The translations under genes were made by a program, and so were the position numbers. From positions 3,968,001 to 4,032,000 of the forward strand of contig CP094243.1 in NCBI GenBank assembly GCA_022749655.1: a DNA stretch of 64,000 nucleotides. Reading direction: 5' to 3'. How positions within the stretch are numbered: position 1 is the stretch's first letter; each line of letters begins with the position of its first letter. The notes below the pieces were generated by a model. The model saw only the letters and a list, made by a program, of their open reading frames with translations, made no database searches and was not told the DNA's origin. Positions 19,885 to 29,979 of this stretch are shown here, one piece after another. Source of the DNA: Xanthomonas phaseoli pv. phaseoli (GTDB lineage: Bacteria > Pseudomonadota > Gammaproteobacteria > Xanthomonadales > Xanthomonadaceae).

Positions 19885-21462
19885 GTGGATTTCCCCGCAT
19901 TGCAGGCATCGCGCAGGCAGCTGTTGAACGCCGTTTTCGTCGCCGCCTCGCTCGCCAGCGTGCCGGCCGCCTTCGCTGCCGAGGTCAAGGTCAGCGGCAC
20001 CTTGCGCGTGGACCAGCCCGGCGCGCAGGTGTCGCGGCAACTGTTCGGCCAATTCGCCGAGCATCTGGGCACCGGCATCTATGGTGGCGTGTGGGTGGGC
20101 GAGCAGTCGCCGATTCCCAATACGCGTGGCTATCGCAACGACGTGGTCGCCGCACTGAAAGCCATCGCCGTGCCCAACATCCGCTGGCCCGGAGGCTGCT
20201 TCGCCGACGAGTACCACTGGCGCGATGGCGTCGGCACGCCGGCCAAGCGCCCGATCCGAGTCAACACGCACTGGGGCGGTGTGGAGGAGTCCAACCGTTT
20301 CGGCACGCACGAGTTCATGGACTTCACCGAATTGCTCGGCACCCAGGCCTATGTCGCCGGCAACGTGGGCGATGCTGCGCCGGAGGAGATTGCGCAGTGG
20401 ACCGAATACATGACCGCGCCGACACGCTCGAGCCTGGCCAATGAGCGCCGCACCAATGGCCGCGATGCGCCCTGGCAGGTCCCCTACTTCGGCGTGGGCA
20501 ACGAGCTGTGGGGCTGCGGCGGCAACATGCGCGTGGAATACGCAGCCGATGTGTTTCGCCGCTACCAGACCTTCGTCAAGTCGCCAGCCAACCAGAAGAT
20601 TCTCAAGATCGCGCCCGGCCCAAGCGACGACGACTATCACTGGACCGAGGTGATGATGCGCGAGGCCACCAGGTTCATGGATGGGCTGAGCATGCATTAC
20701 TACACCATTCCCGGTGGCTGGCCGCCGCGCGCGTCTTCGACCACGTTCGACGAAGCCGGGTGGATCCAGACATTGTCGCGCACGTTGGTGATGGACGAGC
20801 TGATCACCAAGCACAGCGCGATCATGGACAAGTACGACCCGGCCAAGAAAGTGGCCCTGGTCGTGGACGAATGGGGCACCTGGTATGCGCCATTGCCCGG
20901 CACCAACCCCGGTTTCCTGCAGCAGCAAAACAGCCTGCGCGACGCGCTGGTGGCCTCCCTCAACTTCGACATCTTCAGCCGGCATGCCGAGCGCGTGCGC
21001 ATGGCCAACATCGCGCAGATGGTCAATGTGCTGCAGGCGATGATCCTCACCGATGGCGACAAGATGGTGCTGACGCCGACCTATCACGTGTTTGCGCTCT
21101 ACAAGCCCTACCAGGACGCCACGCAGCTGCCGCTGCAATTGCAGACACCGCAGTACCGTCATGGCGACACGCAGGTGCCGGCAGTGCACGGCTCGGCGGT
21201 GAGGGCGAAAGATGGCCATGTGTATCTCGCACTGACCAATCTGGACGCGACCGCAGCGGCGACTGTAAGCGTGCAGGTGGAAGGGCTGGCCCTGCGTGCG
21301 GTGGAGGGACAGATCCTGACCGCACCGGCGATCACCACGTACAACACCTATGCGCAGCCACAGGCCGTTGCGCCGGCGGCATTCAAGGGCGCACGCGTCC
21401 AAGGCAAGGCAGTGAACGTGGCGCTGCCGGCGCATTCGATCGTGATGCTCAAGCTGCAATAG
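19885..21462 (+). CDS. GH51 alpha-L-arabinofuranosidase, secreted
   Basis: Removes terminal arabinose from arabinan and arabinoxylan. The GH51 TIM barrel carries the acid/base Glu in YFGVGNELWGCGG (near residue 208) and the nucleophile Glu in ALVVDEWGTWYAP (near 328). The C-terminal beta-sandwich runs from about residue 410 to the end. The N-terminus has a twin-arginine-like signal (ASRRQLLNAVFVAASLASVP then AAFA), so export through Tat is possible. GTG 19885 is the only in-frame start, but a good Shine-Dalgarno (AGGAG) instead precedes an ATG at 19880 in another frame; one missing base would connect them as M-Q-V-D-F. About 525 residues. Confidence 0.9.
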   Translation: MDFPALQASRRQLLNAVFVAASLASVPAAFAAEVKVSGTLRVDQPGAQVSRQLFGQFAEHLGTGIYGGVWVGEQSPIPNTRGYRNDVVAALKAIAVPNIRWPGGCFADEYHWRDGVGTPAKRPIRVNTHWGGVEESNRFGTHEFMDFTELLGTQAYVAGNVGDAAPEEIAQWTEYMTAPTRSSLANERRTNGRDAPWQVPYFGVGNELWGCGGNMRVEYAADVFRRYQTFVKSPANQKILKIAPGPSDDDYHWTEVMMREATRFMDGLSMHYYTIPGGWPPRASSTTFDEAGWIQTLSRTLVMDELITKHSAIMDKYDPAKKVALVVDEWGTWYAPLPGTNPGFLQQQNSLRDALVASLNFDIFSRHAERVRMANIAQMVNVLQAMILTDGDKMVLTPTYHVFALYKPYQDATQLPLQLQTPQYRHGDTQVPAVHGSAVRAKDGHVYLALTNLDATAAATVSVQVEGLALRAVEGQILTAPAITTYNTYAQPQAVAPAAFKGARVQGKAVNVALPAHSIVMLKLQ

Positions 21463-21689
21463 CGATCGGATGCAATGCGCAGGGCTGCCCAGACGCATGA
21501 CGTGTCGGGCACTGCCGGCGGTGTGGACGCCGCGTTGCCGCGTGCGGGCGCGCCTTCAAAAGGCGCGCGATCGTTGCATTGCCGATGTGCCTGGTGGTCA
21601 CGTCGCCGTGCCGGCGTGACACTCCAGATTGAAGGCGCCATCGACGAGGCAACTAGCAGCGCCGTCGATGCCGCACGTCCGGTCGACGT

Positions 21690-22058
21690 TTACGCGCTGG
21701 CCGGGGTGCTCTTGAGCATGTCGATGAGCTGGCGCAGGCGGTAGGGTTTGGGCAGGAAATCGACCTGGGCCGGCAACGGCGGCAACTGCGCCTTGGCAAA
21801 CCCCGAGGCCAGAATCACGCGCGCCTGCGGCAGCAGTTGCGCCACCTGCTCGCTCAGTTCAATGCCCGACATACCGTTGGGCATGCGGATATCACTGAAC
21901 ACCACATCGTACGGGCCGCTGTCGCGCACCATGCGCAATGCGCTGTGACCATCATCGGCGGTGTCGACGCTGATGCCTGCATCGCGCAGCGCTTCGCCGA
22001 TCAATTCGCGCAGTTCTTCTTGGTCTTCCACCATCAGCAGGCGAAGGGATTCAGTCAT
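21690..22058 (-). CDS. Single-domain response regulator
   Basis: A 122-residue stand-alone receiver domain. LMVEDQEEL near the start supplies the acidic pocket, VVFSDIRMP (about residue 53) the phosphoacceptor Asp, ILASGFAK the conserved Ser/Thr position, and FLPKPYRL the conserved Lys. There is no output domain. Its start overlaps the end of the PAS histidine kinase gene by about 8 bases, so it is the kinase's partner. Receivers of this type are usually the C-terminal domain of HDFNN-type hybrid kinases; here it is a separate gene. Confidence 0.9.
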   Translation of the reverse strand: MTESLRLLMVEDQEELRELIGEALRDAGISVDTADDGHSALRMVRDSGPYDVVFSDIRMPNGMSGIELSEQVAQLLPQARVILASGFAKAQLPPLPAQVDFLPKPYRLRQLIDMLKSTPASA

Positions 22059-23213
22059 GCTCGGCCTCCTCGACGGCCGGAAGAAACACGGTGACGGTGG
22101 TGCCGCGTCCAGGTGCGGTCTCAAGCTCGACAAACCCACGGGACTGGGATGCGAAGCCATAGACCTGGCTCAAGCCCAGGCCAGAGCCCTTGCCGACATC
22201 TTTGGTGGTGAAAAATGGTTCGCTGGCGCGTTGTGCAACGTGCGCGGACATCCCCGGACCGTCGTCGCGTACCGCAAGGGCCACGTACGGGCAACTTGGA
22301 CCTTGTGGGCCTGACGGTTCGGATCGTTGCGCAGCAAAGTGAGCAACACGATGCCGCCGCCAGCGGGCATCGCATCGCAACTGTTGAAGACCAGGTTCAG
22401 CAGCGCCGCCTCCAGCTGACCAGGGTCCACGCGCACATGCGGCAGTGCGTCGGCAAACTGCAACGACAAGCTCACACCCGGCGGGCAGGCACGCCGCAAC
22501 AGTTCCAACGAACGGGTCACGATGTCGTTGACGGGGTGGCGCTCGGGGTTCAGCTGCTGCCCGCGCGCGAACGCGAGCAGTTGCCGCGTCAACAAGGTGC
22601 CGCGATCCACCGCAGTTTGCGCCACTTCGATCAGCATGCGGGTGCGCGCGTCATCGCCAGCGCGCAGCGCAATCAGGTCCAGGCTGGTCACCATCACCGT
22701 GAGCAGGTTGTTGAAATCGTGGGCCATGCCCAGCGTCAACCGGCCCAAGGCTTCGACCTTCTGCGATTGCAGCAACGCCTGCTGCGCCTGTTGCAGCAAC
22801 TGCTGCGCTTCATGGCGCTCGGTCAGGTCGCGGGTGATTTTTGCAAACCCCACCAATACGCCGAATTCGAGCACCGGCTCGATGACCACGCTGGCCCAGA
22901 ATCGGCTGCCGTCCTTGCGCAGGCGCCAACCTTCGGCAGCGAAGCGCCCTTCCCGCTTGGCGATTTCCAGATTGCGACCGGGTTCGTCGCGTTGCGCATC
23001 CTCGGGCAGGTAGAACCGAGAGAAATGCGTGCCTAAGACCTCGCTTGCGCTGTAGCCCTTGATGCGCTCGCCGCCGGGATTCCAGCTGCGAATATGCCCA
23101 CCGATATCGAGCATGTAGATCGCGTAATCGGACACGCTCTGTATCAACAGCTGACACTGCCGGCTGTCGTAAGAAAGCGGCCCTGCGCTGTCGACGGCCG
23201 TTTCCGCATCCAT
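22051..23213 (-). CDS. PAS-domain sensor histidine kinase, frameshifted in the ATPase domain
   Basis: A cytosolic sensor kinase with no membrane segment. A PAS domain with PAC covers residues about 15-140 (DYAIYMLDIGGHIRSWNPGG, WRLRKDGSRFWASV). A HisKA domain has the phospho-His in [15 protein letters not shown] HATPase domain has the N box LLNLVFNSCDAMPAGG and G boxes DDGPGM and GKGSGLGLS. The G3 run at 22289-22291 is one base short: adding a base joins KVQVA-P-YVALAVRDDGPGM and restores a 387-residue protein ending at 22051. As read, the G boxes are lost. The start at 23213 was chosen at the first Met before the PAS domain. It is co-expressed with the receiver gene. Confidence 0.88.
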
Positions 23214-23339
23214 CGCGCGATGATTCTCCGGAAAAGCGCGGGACCATATTGATAGCGGCGTGAAGGCTGCGTGCAAGCTAACCCGGCAGCAAAAAGCGTC
23301 AAATTCCCGGCGATTTGTGCGTGAAAGTTATCGGCTACC

Positions 23340-26300
23340 ATGACCGCCCTTCCAGTTCGGTCCACGCACCTTATGCAAACCATCTCGACCACACGCGACC
23401 GCTGGATTTGGGTCATCGCGGGGGCCTTGATGGCTGGAACGCTGGGCATGGAACTGGTGACTCCGCTGGGGTATGCGGTGTGGCTGACCTACTTCGTGGC
23501 AGTGGGCGTGACCGTGTTTCAGAACCGCCCGCAGGTGCCGCTCATCGTGGGCGTGCTGTCGTGTGTCTTGCTTGCGATTGGTTTTCAGCTCGCGCCACCG
23601 AGCACGAATTCGAGTTTTTCCTCGGTCAATCGCAGCATTGGCGGCGTGTCGTTCCTGGCAATGGCGTTGGTGGTGATGCAGGCGATCCGCGCACGCCGGC
23701 AGGCCGAATTGGCACTGTGGCTGCAGCAGGCAGAAAACACGGTCGAGGCCAGTTTGCGCGGCGATCAGGCGCCGCAGGAGCTGGCCGACGCGGCGGTGCG
23801 CGCACTGTGCCAGACGCTGGATGCGCAGGTCGGTGCGCTCTATCGCATCGAGGGCGACCGTCTGCGACTCACGGGTGGTGCGGCATTGCCGCCCGATCTG
23901 CCGCAGACGCTGCCGACCTCTGCCGGCCAGCTCGGCGAGGTGCTGCAACGTGGCACAGTGCGTCGCATCCGCGGAATGGACGCCGGTCATCTGCAGATTG
24001 CCTCCGGGCTGGGCCAGAGCAGCTGCCAGGAGTTGCTGCTGGCGCCGATCACTGCCGACGACCGGGTGATCGGCATCATCGAGCTCGGGCGCGTGACCGA
24101 CCCACGCACCGCCGGCTCGCGCGAAGAAGAACTGCTGGCACGCTGCGGCGAGAACATCGGCCTGGCACTGCGCACCGCATTGCTGCGCGCGCAACTGGTG
24201 GCCTTGCTGGAAGAAACCCAGCGACAGAGCGAGGAACTGCAGACCCAGCAGGAAGAGCTGCGCGTGGCCAACGAGGAACTCGAAGAACAGAGCCGTAGCC
24301 TGCAGCAGTCGCAAAGCGACCTGGAAGTGCAGCAGGCAGAACTAGAACAGACCAACGTGCAGCTGGAAGAGCGCACCCAGGCACTGGAAGTGCAGAAGCA
24401 GGCCTTGTTGATCGCGCAGAATCAGCTGGTGCGCAATAGCAACGAATTGTCCACTGCCTCGCGCTACAAGTCGGAATTTCTGGCCAACATGTCGCACGAG
24501 TTGCGCACGCCGCTCAACAGCGCCTTGATCCTGGCCAAGCTGCTGGCCGACAACAAGGACGGCACGCTCAGCGCCGAGCAGGTGAAGTATGCGCAGGCGA
24601 TCCTGTCGTCCAACAACGACCTGCTGGCGCTGATCAACGACATCCTGGACCTGTCCAAGATCGAAGCCGGGCACGTGGAGTTGGCCGACGAAACGGTCGT
24701 CACCGGCTCGGTGCTGCAACGCCTGCGCGAAACCTTCGAACCGCTGGCGCGACAGAAGGGCCTGGCATTGGAGATCACGGCAGCTGCCGGTGCGCCGGCA
24801 CAGTTGGTCGTCGACAATCAGCGCCTGCAGCAGATCCTCAAGAACCTGTTGGCCAACGCCATCAAGTTCACCGAACACGGCAAGGTCGGCTTGACGGTCC
24901 AGGCGCATGCGCCTGGCCGTGTGCGCTTCGCGGTGACCGATACCGGCATCGGCATCGCGCGCGAACAGAGCGAGGTGATCTTCGAAGCGTTCCGTCAGGC
25001 CGATGGCAGCACGCGCCGCCGCTATGGCGGTACCGGTTTGGGTTTGTCGATTTCGCGCGACCTGGCGCAACGCATGGGCGGCAGCATCAGTGTGGACAGC
25101 GAACCGGGGCGCGGCAGCTGCTTTACGCTGGAATTGCCGACCGATGGCGCACCTGCGGAAGTGCTTGGCCCTGCCAATGCAGCTGCGAACCCCGTGGTAG
25201 CCGCAGCCCCGGCCTCTGGAGCCCACGTGCAACAACGCAACGGCAGCGCGCTGGGTGCGCAATCCGGCGCATCCGGTGGTGCCGTGGCCCACACGATGCC
25301 GGTGCCGATCGCATCGCCCAATGCTGCACCGATCCAGCGGGCCGACGACGATCGCAACCAACGCAGCCGCCCCGGCCGGCTGATCCTGCGGCGGTGGAAG
25401 ACGACACCCGCTTTGCGCAAGCGCTGGTGGAACTGGCCCACGAACTGGACTTCGATTGCGTGGTGGCCCCCAACGCAGAAGAGGCCCTGCGCCTGGCCGC
25501 CGAGCTGCGCCCCAGCGGCATCCTGCTCGACATCGGCTTGCCGGATGCATCGGGCCTGAGCGTGCTCGAGCGCCTCAAGCGCGATCCGGCCACACGCCAC
25601 GTACCTGTCCACGTGGTGTCGGCGTTGGAACGCAGCCAGATCGCGCTGGAGCTTGGTGCGGTCGGCTACCTGATCAAGCCGGCCACGCGCGAACTGCTGG
25701 CCGGGGCGATCCGCCAGCTGGAAGAAACCAACGCACGCGCAGTCCGTCGTTTGCTGATCGTCGAAGACGACAGCGCATTGCGCGCGAACCTGCAACTGCT
25801 GCTGGCGCGCGACCAGCTGGACATCGTCGCGGTCGGCAGCATTGCCGAGGCGATGGACCAGCTGGCAGGCTCGACATTCGATTGCATGGTCACCGATCTG
25901 GCCTTGCCCGACGGCAGCGGCTACGACCTGCTCGAACGCATGGCCGGCAACGATGCGGTCGCTTTTCCGCCCGTGATCGTCTACACCGGGCGCGCGCTGA
26001 CCCGCGACGAAGAGCAGGGCCTGCGCCGGTATTCCAAGAGCATCATCATCAAGGGCGTGCGCTCGCCGGAACGCCTGCTCGACGAGGTGACGCTGTTCCT
26101 GCACAGCGTGGAAGCCTCGTTGCCCAGCGATCAGCAGCGCCTGCTGCGCGAAGCACGCCGCCGCGACGCGGTGCTGGACGGCGCCACCGTGTTGCTGGCC
26201 GAAGACGATGTGCGCAACATCTTCGCGCTCTCCAGCGTGCTCGAACCGCTGGGCGTCACGCTGCAGATCGCACGCAATGGCCGCGAGGCGCTGGAGCACC

Positions 26301-26551
26301 TGGCCAAGCACGAAGTGGACCTGGTCCTGATGGACATCATGATGCCGGAGATGGATGGCATCACCGCGATGCGGCAGATCCGAGCGAACCGTCGTCAATG
26401 GCAGGATCTGCCCATCATCGCGCTGACCGCCAAGGCCATGGCCGACGACCGCGAACGTTGCCTGGAAGCCGGCGCCAACGACTACATCGCCAAGCCCATC
26501 GACGTGGACAAGCTGGTCTCGCTGTGCCGCGTCTGGTGCTCGCGGCAATGA
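23340..26551 (+). CDS. GAF hybrid histidine kinase with three receiver domains, frameshifted
   Basis: A large membrane-bound hybrid kinase of about 1,070 residues once repaired. In order: three or four N-terminal membrane segments (about residues 22-115), a GAF-like sensor (about 130-280), a long coiled coil rich in Glu and Gln (about 280-370), HisKA with FLANMSHELRTPLNSALILA, HATPase with LLANAIKFTE, DTGIGI and RRYGGTGLGLS, then receivers with Asp in ILLDIGLPD, MVTDLALPD and VLMDIMMPEMDG. The frame breaks near 25387-25393, in the linker before the first receiver; one base is missing. Read literally, the kinase loses all three receivers. Its stop overlaps the cheR start (ATGA). An alternative start lies 11 codons downstream. 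Confidence 0.9.
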
Positions 26552-27372
26552 ACCCGGTGGAGCTGTTCGACCTGGAACTGCGCGTGCTGCTGGAAGCGGT
26601 CTTCCAGCGCTATCACTACGACTTCCGCGACTATGCGGTCTCGTCGTTGCGGCGGCGCATGCGTCATGCGATGGCGCGTTTCGACTGCGTGCGGGTGGCC
26701 GATCTGCAGCACCGTCTGCTGCACGAGCCGGACACCTTTGCGCAGGCCATGCAGTTCTTCACCGTGCAGGTCTCGGAGATGTTCCGCGACCCGGCTTATT
26801 TCCGCGTCCTGCGCGAGCATGCGGTGCCGGTATTGCGTACCTATCCCTCGATCAAGCTCTGGGTGGCAGGTTGCAGTACCGGTGAAGAAGTCTGGTCCCT
26901 GGCCATCCTGCTGCACGAAGAAGGCCTGCTGGAAAGGGCGGTGATCTACGCCACCGACATCAACCCCGAAGCGCTGGGCATGGCCGAAGCCGGCGCCTAT
27001 GGCATCGATCGTATTGCGCAGTTCAGCCGCAATTATCTGGACGCCGGTGGCCGCACCTCGCTGTCGGACTACTACACCACCGCTTACGACGGTGCAGTGT
27101 TCGACCGCCGCCTGAAACGCAATATCGTGTTCGCCGATCACAGCTTGGCCACCGACACGGTGTTTTCCGAAGTCCACCTGGTGTCGTGCCGTAACGTGCT
27201 GATCTATTTCAACCGCAGCTTGCAGGATCGTGCGGTGGGGCTGTTCTACGACGCATTGGTGCATCGCGGATTTCTCGGGTTGGGCAGCAAGGAGTCGCTG
27301 CAGTTCGGTGCGCATGCGCAGGCCTTCGAAGCCTGCGCGCGCGAGCAGCGGCTGTATCGGAAGGCCGCATGA
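26548..27372 (+). CDS. CheR-family glutamate methyltransferase
   Basis: A SAM-dependent protein-glutamate O-methyltransferase of 274 residues. The N-terminal helical domain (FDLELRVLLEAVFQRYHYDF) is followed by the Rossmann domain, with motif I KLWVAGCSTGEEVWSLAILL near residues 107-126, the SAM-contacting ATDINPEAL and the family signature VSCRNVLIYFNRSLQ near 217-231. ATG 26548 overlaps the stop of the hybrid kinase and its own stop overlaps cheB. No chemoreceptor gene is nearby, so its target may be a receptor encoded elsewhere or a non-chemotaxis protein. Confidence 0.92.
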   Translation: MNPVELFDLELRVLLEAVFQRYHYDFRDYAVSSLRRRMRHAMARFDCVRVADLQHRLLHEPDTFAQAMQFFTVQVSEMFRDPAYFRVLREHAVPVLRTYPSIKLWVAGCSTGEEVWSLAILLHEEGLLERAVIYATDINPEALGMAEAGAYGIDRIAQFSRNYLDAGGRTSLSDYYTTAYDGAVFDRRLKRNIVFADHSLATDTVFSEVHLVSCRNVLIYFNRSLQDRAVGLFYDALVHRGFLGLGSKESLQFGAHAQAFEACAREQRLYRKAA

Positions 27373-27953
27373 GCCGCGCGTCTGCAGCCCAGCATTTCGA
27401 TGCGATCGTGATCGGTGCCTCCGCCGGTGGGGTGATGGCCCTGCAGGCGTTGTTGTCCGGGCTGCCAGCAGATCTGCCGATGCCGGTGCTGGTCGTGCTG
27501 CATCTGCCGCGCGACCGCCCCAGTCATGTCGCCGAGCTGCTGGATGCGCGCTGCGCGTTGCCGGTGCGCGAGGCCGACGACAAGCAACCGCTGCTGTCCG
27601 GTACCGTCACCATCGCCCCGCCCGACTACCACCTGCTGGTGGAAACCCGCGATAGCCTGGCGTTGTCGATGGAGGCGCCGGTGCTGTTTTCGCGCCCGGC
27701 GATCGACCTGCTGTTCGAATCGGCTGCCGATGTCTTTGGCGAACGCCTGCTGGCGATCCTGCTCACCGGTGCCAGCAGCGACGGCAGCGCCGGGGTGGCC
27801 GCGGTGCGTGCGGTGGGCGGTACCGCCTGGATCCAGCGCCCGGATGACGCCGCCGCCTCGCTGATGCCCGCCTCTGCTCTGGCCCACGCCGGCGCCGATG
27901 CGGTGCTGACCCTGCAAGCCATCTGCACCCGACTGGAAGCTTTTCACGCATGA
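27369..27953 (+). CDS. CheB-type protein-glutamate methylesterase without receiver
   Basis: A 194-residue methylesterase domain that would remove methyl groups added by CheR. The catalytic triad is visible: Ser in VIGASAGGVMAL, His in LVVLHLPRDRP, and Asp in LLTGASSDGSAGVAAV. The N-terminal receiver domain of classical CheB is absent, so activity is not regulated by direct phosphorylation. It lies between cheR and a receiver-kinase gene with ATGA overlaps on both sides, which indicates translational coupling. Confidence 0.92.
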   Translation: MSRASAAQHFDAIVIGASAGGVMALQALLSGLPADLPMPVLVVLHLPRDRPSHVAELLDARCALPVREADDKQPLLSGTVTIAPPDYHLLVETRDSLALSMEAPVLFSRPAIDLLFESAADVFGERLLAILLTGASSDGSAGVAAVRAVGGTAWIQRPDDAAASLMPASALAHAGADAVLTLQAICTRLEAFHA

Positions 27954-29080
27954 ACCTCACCGCGACCGGCCTGGCTGCAAGCAGCGACGACTCAGAATCG
28001 ACCAAGATCCTGATCGTGGACGATGTGCCGCAGAATCTGGTGGCCATGGAAGCGTTGCTGCAACGCGACGGCATCCGCGTGCTGTGCGCAGCCTCCGGTG
28101 CGCAGGCGCTGGAACTGCTGCTCGAACACGACGTGGCATTGGCGCTGCTGGATGTGCACATGCCGGAAATGGACGGCTTTTCGCTGGCGGAACTGATGCG
28201 CGGTTCGCAGCGCACCCGGCACGTGCCGATCATTTTCCTGACCGCCTCGCCGAACGATCCGATGCGCGCTTTCCAGGGTTACGAAACCGGCGCCGTGGAT
28301 TTTCTGCACAAGCCGATCGAGCCGCACGTCATCCTGAGCAAGGTCAACGTGTTCATCGAGTTGTACCAGCAGCGGCGGCTGCTCAAGGCGAGAAATGCCT
28401 CGCTCGAACGCGCGCTCACGCTCAACGAGACCATGATGGCCGTGCTCACCCACGACCTGCGCACACCGCTGTCGGTGATCCTGTTATGCGCCGACAAACT
28501 CGGCCTGGATGTCGATGCCGACAGCTCGGCGGCGCGCACGCTGGAACACCTGGAAAACAGCGCGCACCGCATGTCGCGCATGGTCGAGCAATTGCTGGAT
28601 TTTTCGCGCCTGCGCACCGATGGTTTGCCGATGCAGTTCGGCCCGTGCAACCTGGGCGAGGTGGTGCATAGCGTGGTGGGCGAAGTGGCGCAGGCCAATC
28701 CGCACACCACCATCGACCTGCGCACCGAGGGCGACCTGGATGGCGATGGCGATGGCGACCGGTTGGCGCAGGTCGTGTCCAATCTGGTCGGCAACGCCGT
28801 CCTGCATGGCGGACGCCATCCGGTGCAGGTGCATCTGGATGGACGCGAACACGACACCCTGCGCCTGTCGGTGCGCAACGCCGGCAGCATTCCCGACAGC
28901 CTGATGCCGCGTCTGTTCGAGCCGTTCAAGGCCAGCTTCCATGCCAGCCAGGGATTGGGACTGGGCCTGTTCATCGCCGACCAGTTCGTCAAGGCTCACG
29001 GCGGCACGCTGCAGGCGCGCAACGAGGACGGCGACGTGGTCTTCGAAGCACGACTGCGCCGCCACAACCTGGCCGCCTGA
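27950..29080 (+). CDS. Receiver-histidine kinase protein
   Basis: A 376-residue soluble protein with an inverted hybrid order. An N-terminal receiver has KILIVDDVPQNL, the phosphoacceptor Asp in LALLDVHMPEMDGFS, IFLTAS and LHKPIE. A HisKA domain follows, with VLTHDLRTPLSVILL, then a HATPase with SNLVGNAVLHGG and SQGLGLGLFIADQF. It is the last gene of the hybrid kinase-cheR-cheB operon and starts inside the cheB stop. It probably receives phosphate from the triple-receiver kinase or passes it on. No DNA-binding output is encoded in this operon. Confidence 0.9.
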   Translation: MNLTATGLAASSDDSESTKILIVDDVPQNLVAMEALLQRDGIRVLCAASGAQALELLLEHDVALALLDVHMPEMDGFSLAELMRGSQRTRHVPIIFLTASPNDPMRAFQGYETGAVDFLHKPIEPHVILSKVNVFIELYQQRRLLKARNASLERALTLNETMMAVLTHDLRTPLSVILLCADKLGLDVDADSSAARTLEHLENSAHRMSRMVEQLLDFSRLRTDGLPMQFGPCNLGEVVHSVVGEVAQANPHTTIDLRTEGDLDGDGDGDRLAQVVSNLVGNAVLHGGRHPVQVHLDGREHDTLRLSVRNAGSIPDSLMPRLFEPFKASFHASQGLGLGLFIADQFVKAHGGTLQARNEDGDVVFEARLRRHNLAA

Positions 29081-29440
29081 CCGCGGCACTTTGCCGGCAA
29101 CTGCAGTGCCGGTGCGCACGCAGATGTACGACCAACGCATCTTGGCCGATGCATTGCCGCGGCCTCCAGCAAGAGGCTAGCAGTGCGCTGCCATCGATCG
29201 GCCCACGACAGATCCGCCGCCCCGCGCCAGCGAGCCCGACAGCCAGGGCATTGGCAGAGCGCCTGGCTGCCCGGGTGACAGCCAACTCAAGCAGTGCCGT
29301 CGCGCACCATGCACCGTATGCTCGTGCGGCCAGCGCGCTGGACGCACGCTCCTGCCCCACTGCTCTCCGGTTGTTGGTCGTACCAGACATTCCTGGTCAT
29401 CCTCGGGTGCACACCGTGCATCCCACCTGCGGAGGTGGTT
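29081..29440. other. Intergenic region
   Basis: About 360 bases between the receiver-kinase gene and the DUF1428 gene. No conserved reading frame, clear terminator or repeat was found. The final 15 bases hold a good ribosome-binding site (GGAGGT) for the next gene. Confidence 0.6.
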
Positions 29441-29806
29441 ATGTCGTATATCGATGGTTTTGTACTTGCCGTCCCTACAGCCAACAAAGACGCGTTCATC
29501 GCGCATGCCCGCATGGGCGATGCGGTCATCATGGAATACGGCGCGCTGCGTGTGGTGGAGTGCTGGGGTGACGATGTCCAACCGGGGCAATGGACCGATT
29601 TCTATCGCGCAGTCGATGCCACCGCCGAAGAGACGGTGGTGTTTTCCTGGATCGAATGGCCGGACAAGGCCACCCGCGATGAGGGCATGCGCAAGATGAT
29701 GGAAGACCCACGCATGGACCCGTCGGTCAATCCGATGCCATTCGACGGCAAGCGCATGGTCTACGGTGGCTTCGTGCCGATCGTAGCGTTGGGCCAATCG
29801 GCTTGA
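29441..29806 (+). CDS. DUF1428 family protein
   Basis: A 121-residue soluble protein of the DUF1428 family, predicted to form a dimeric alpha-beta barrel. The conserved features are YIDGFVLAVPTANKDAFIAH at the start, ALRVVECWGDDV, VFSWIEWPDKATRDEGMRKM and MPFDGKRMVYGGFVP at the end. ATG 29441 is preceded by GGAGGTGGTT, a strong ribosome site. The biochemical role is unknown. It is monocistronic. Confidence 0.88.
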   Translation: MSYIDGFVLAVPTANKDAFIAHARMGDAVIMEYGALRVVECWGDDVQPGQWTDFYRAVDATAEETVVFSWIEWPDKATRDEGMRKMMEDPRMDPSVNPMPFDGKRMVYGGFVPIVALGQSA

Positions 29807-29979
29807 GCGTTGCAGCGCACGGCGGCCCGCAGGACGTTGGCCAGGCCTGCGCATGCTGGTGTTGCCGCTGGCAGTGGGCACGGAATCTTTTGTGGTGATC
29901 GCTACACTGGGCGCATGCAGCATGCGCGGCCAGCGATGGCAGGAGACAGCGCAGGCAGTACCGCCGACTGGAGACCCAC

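Noticed and set aside
25456..26547. Longer CheR with a 360-residue N-terminal extension
   Set aside because: The extra part is the out-of-frame shadow of the receiver domains of the hybrid kinase. CheR homology begins at ATG 26548, which overlaps the kinase stop.
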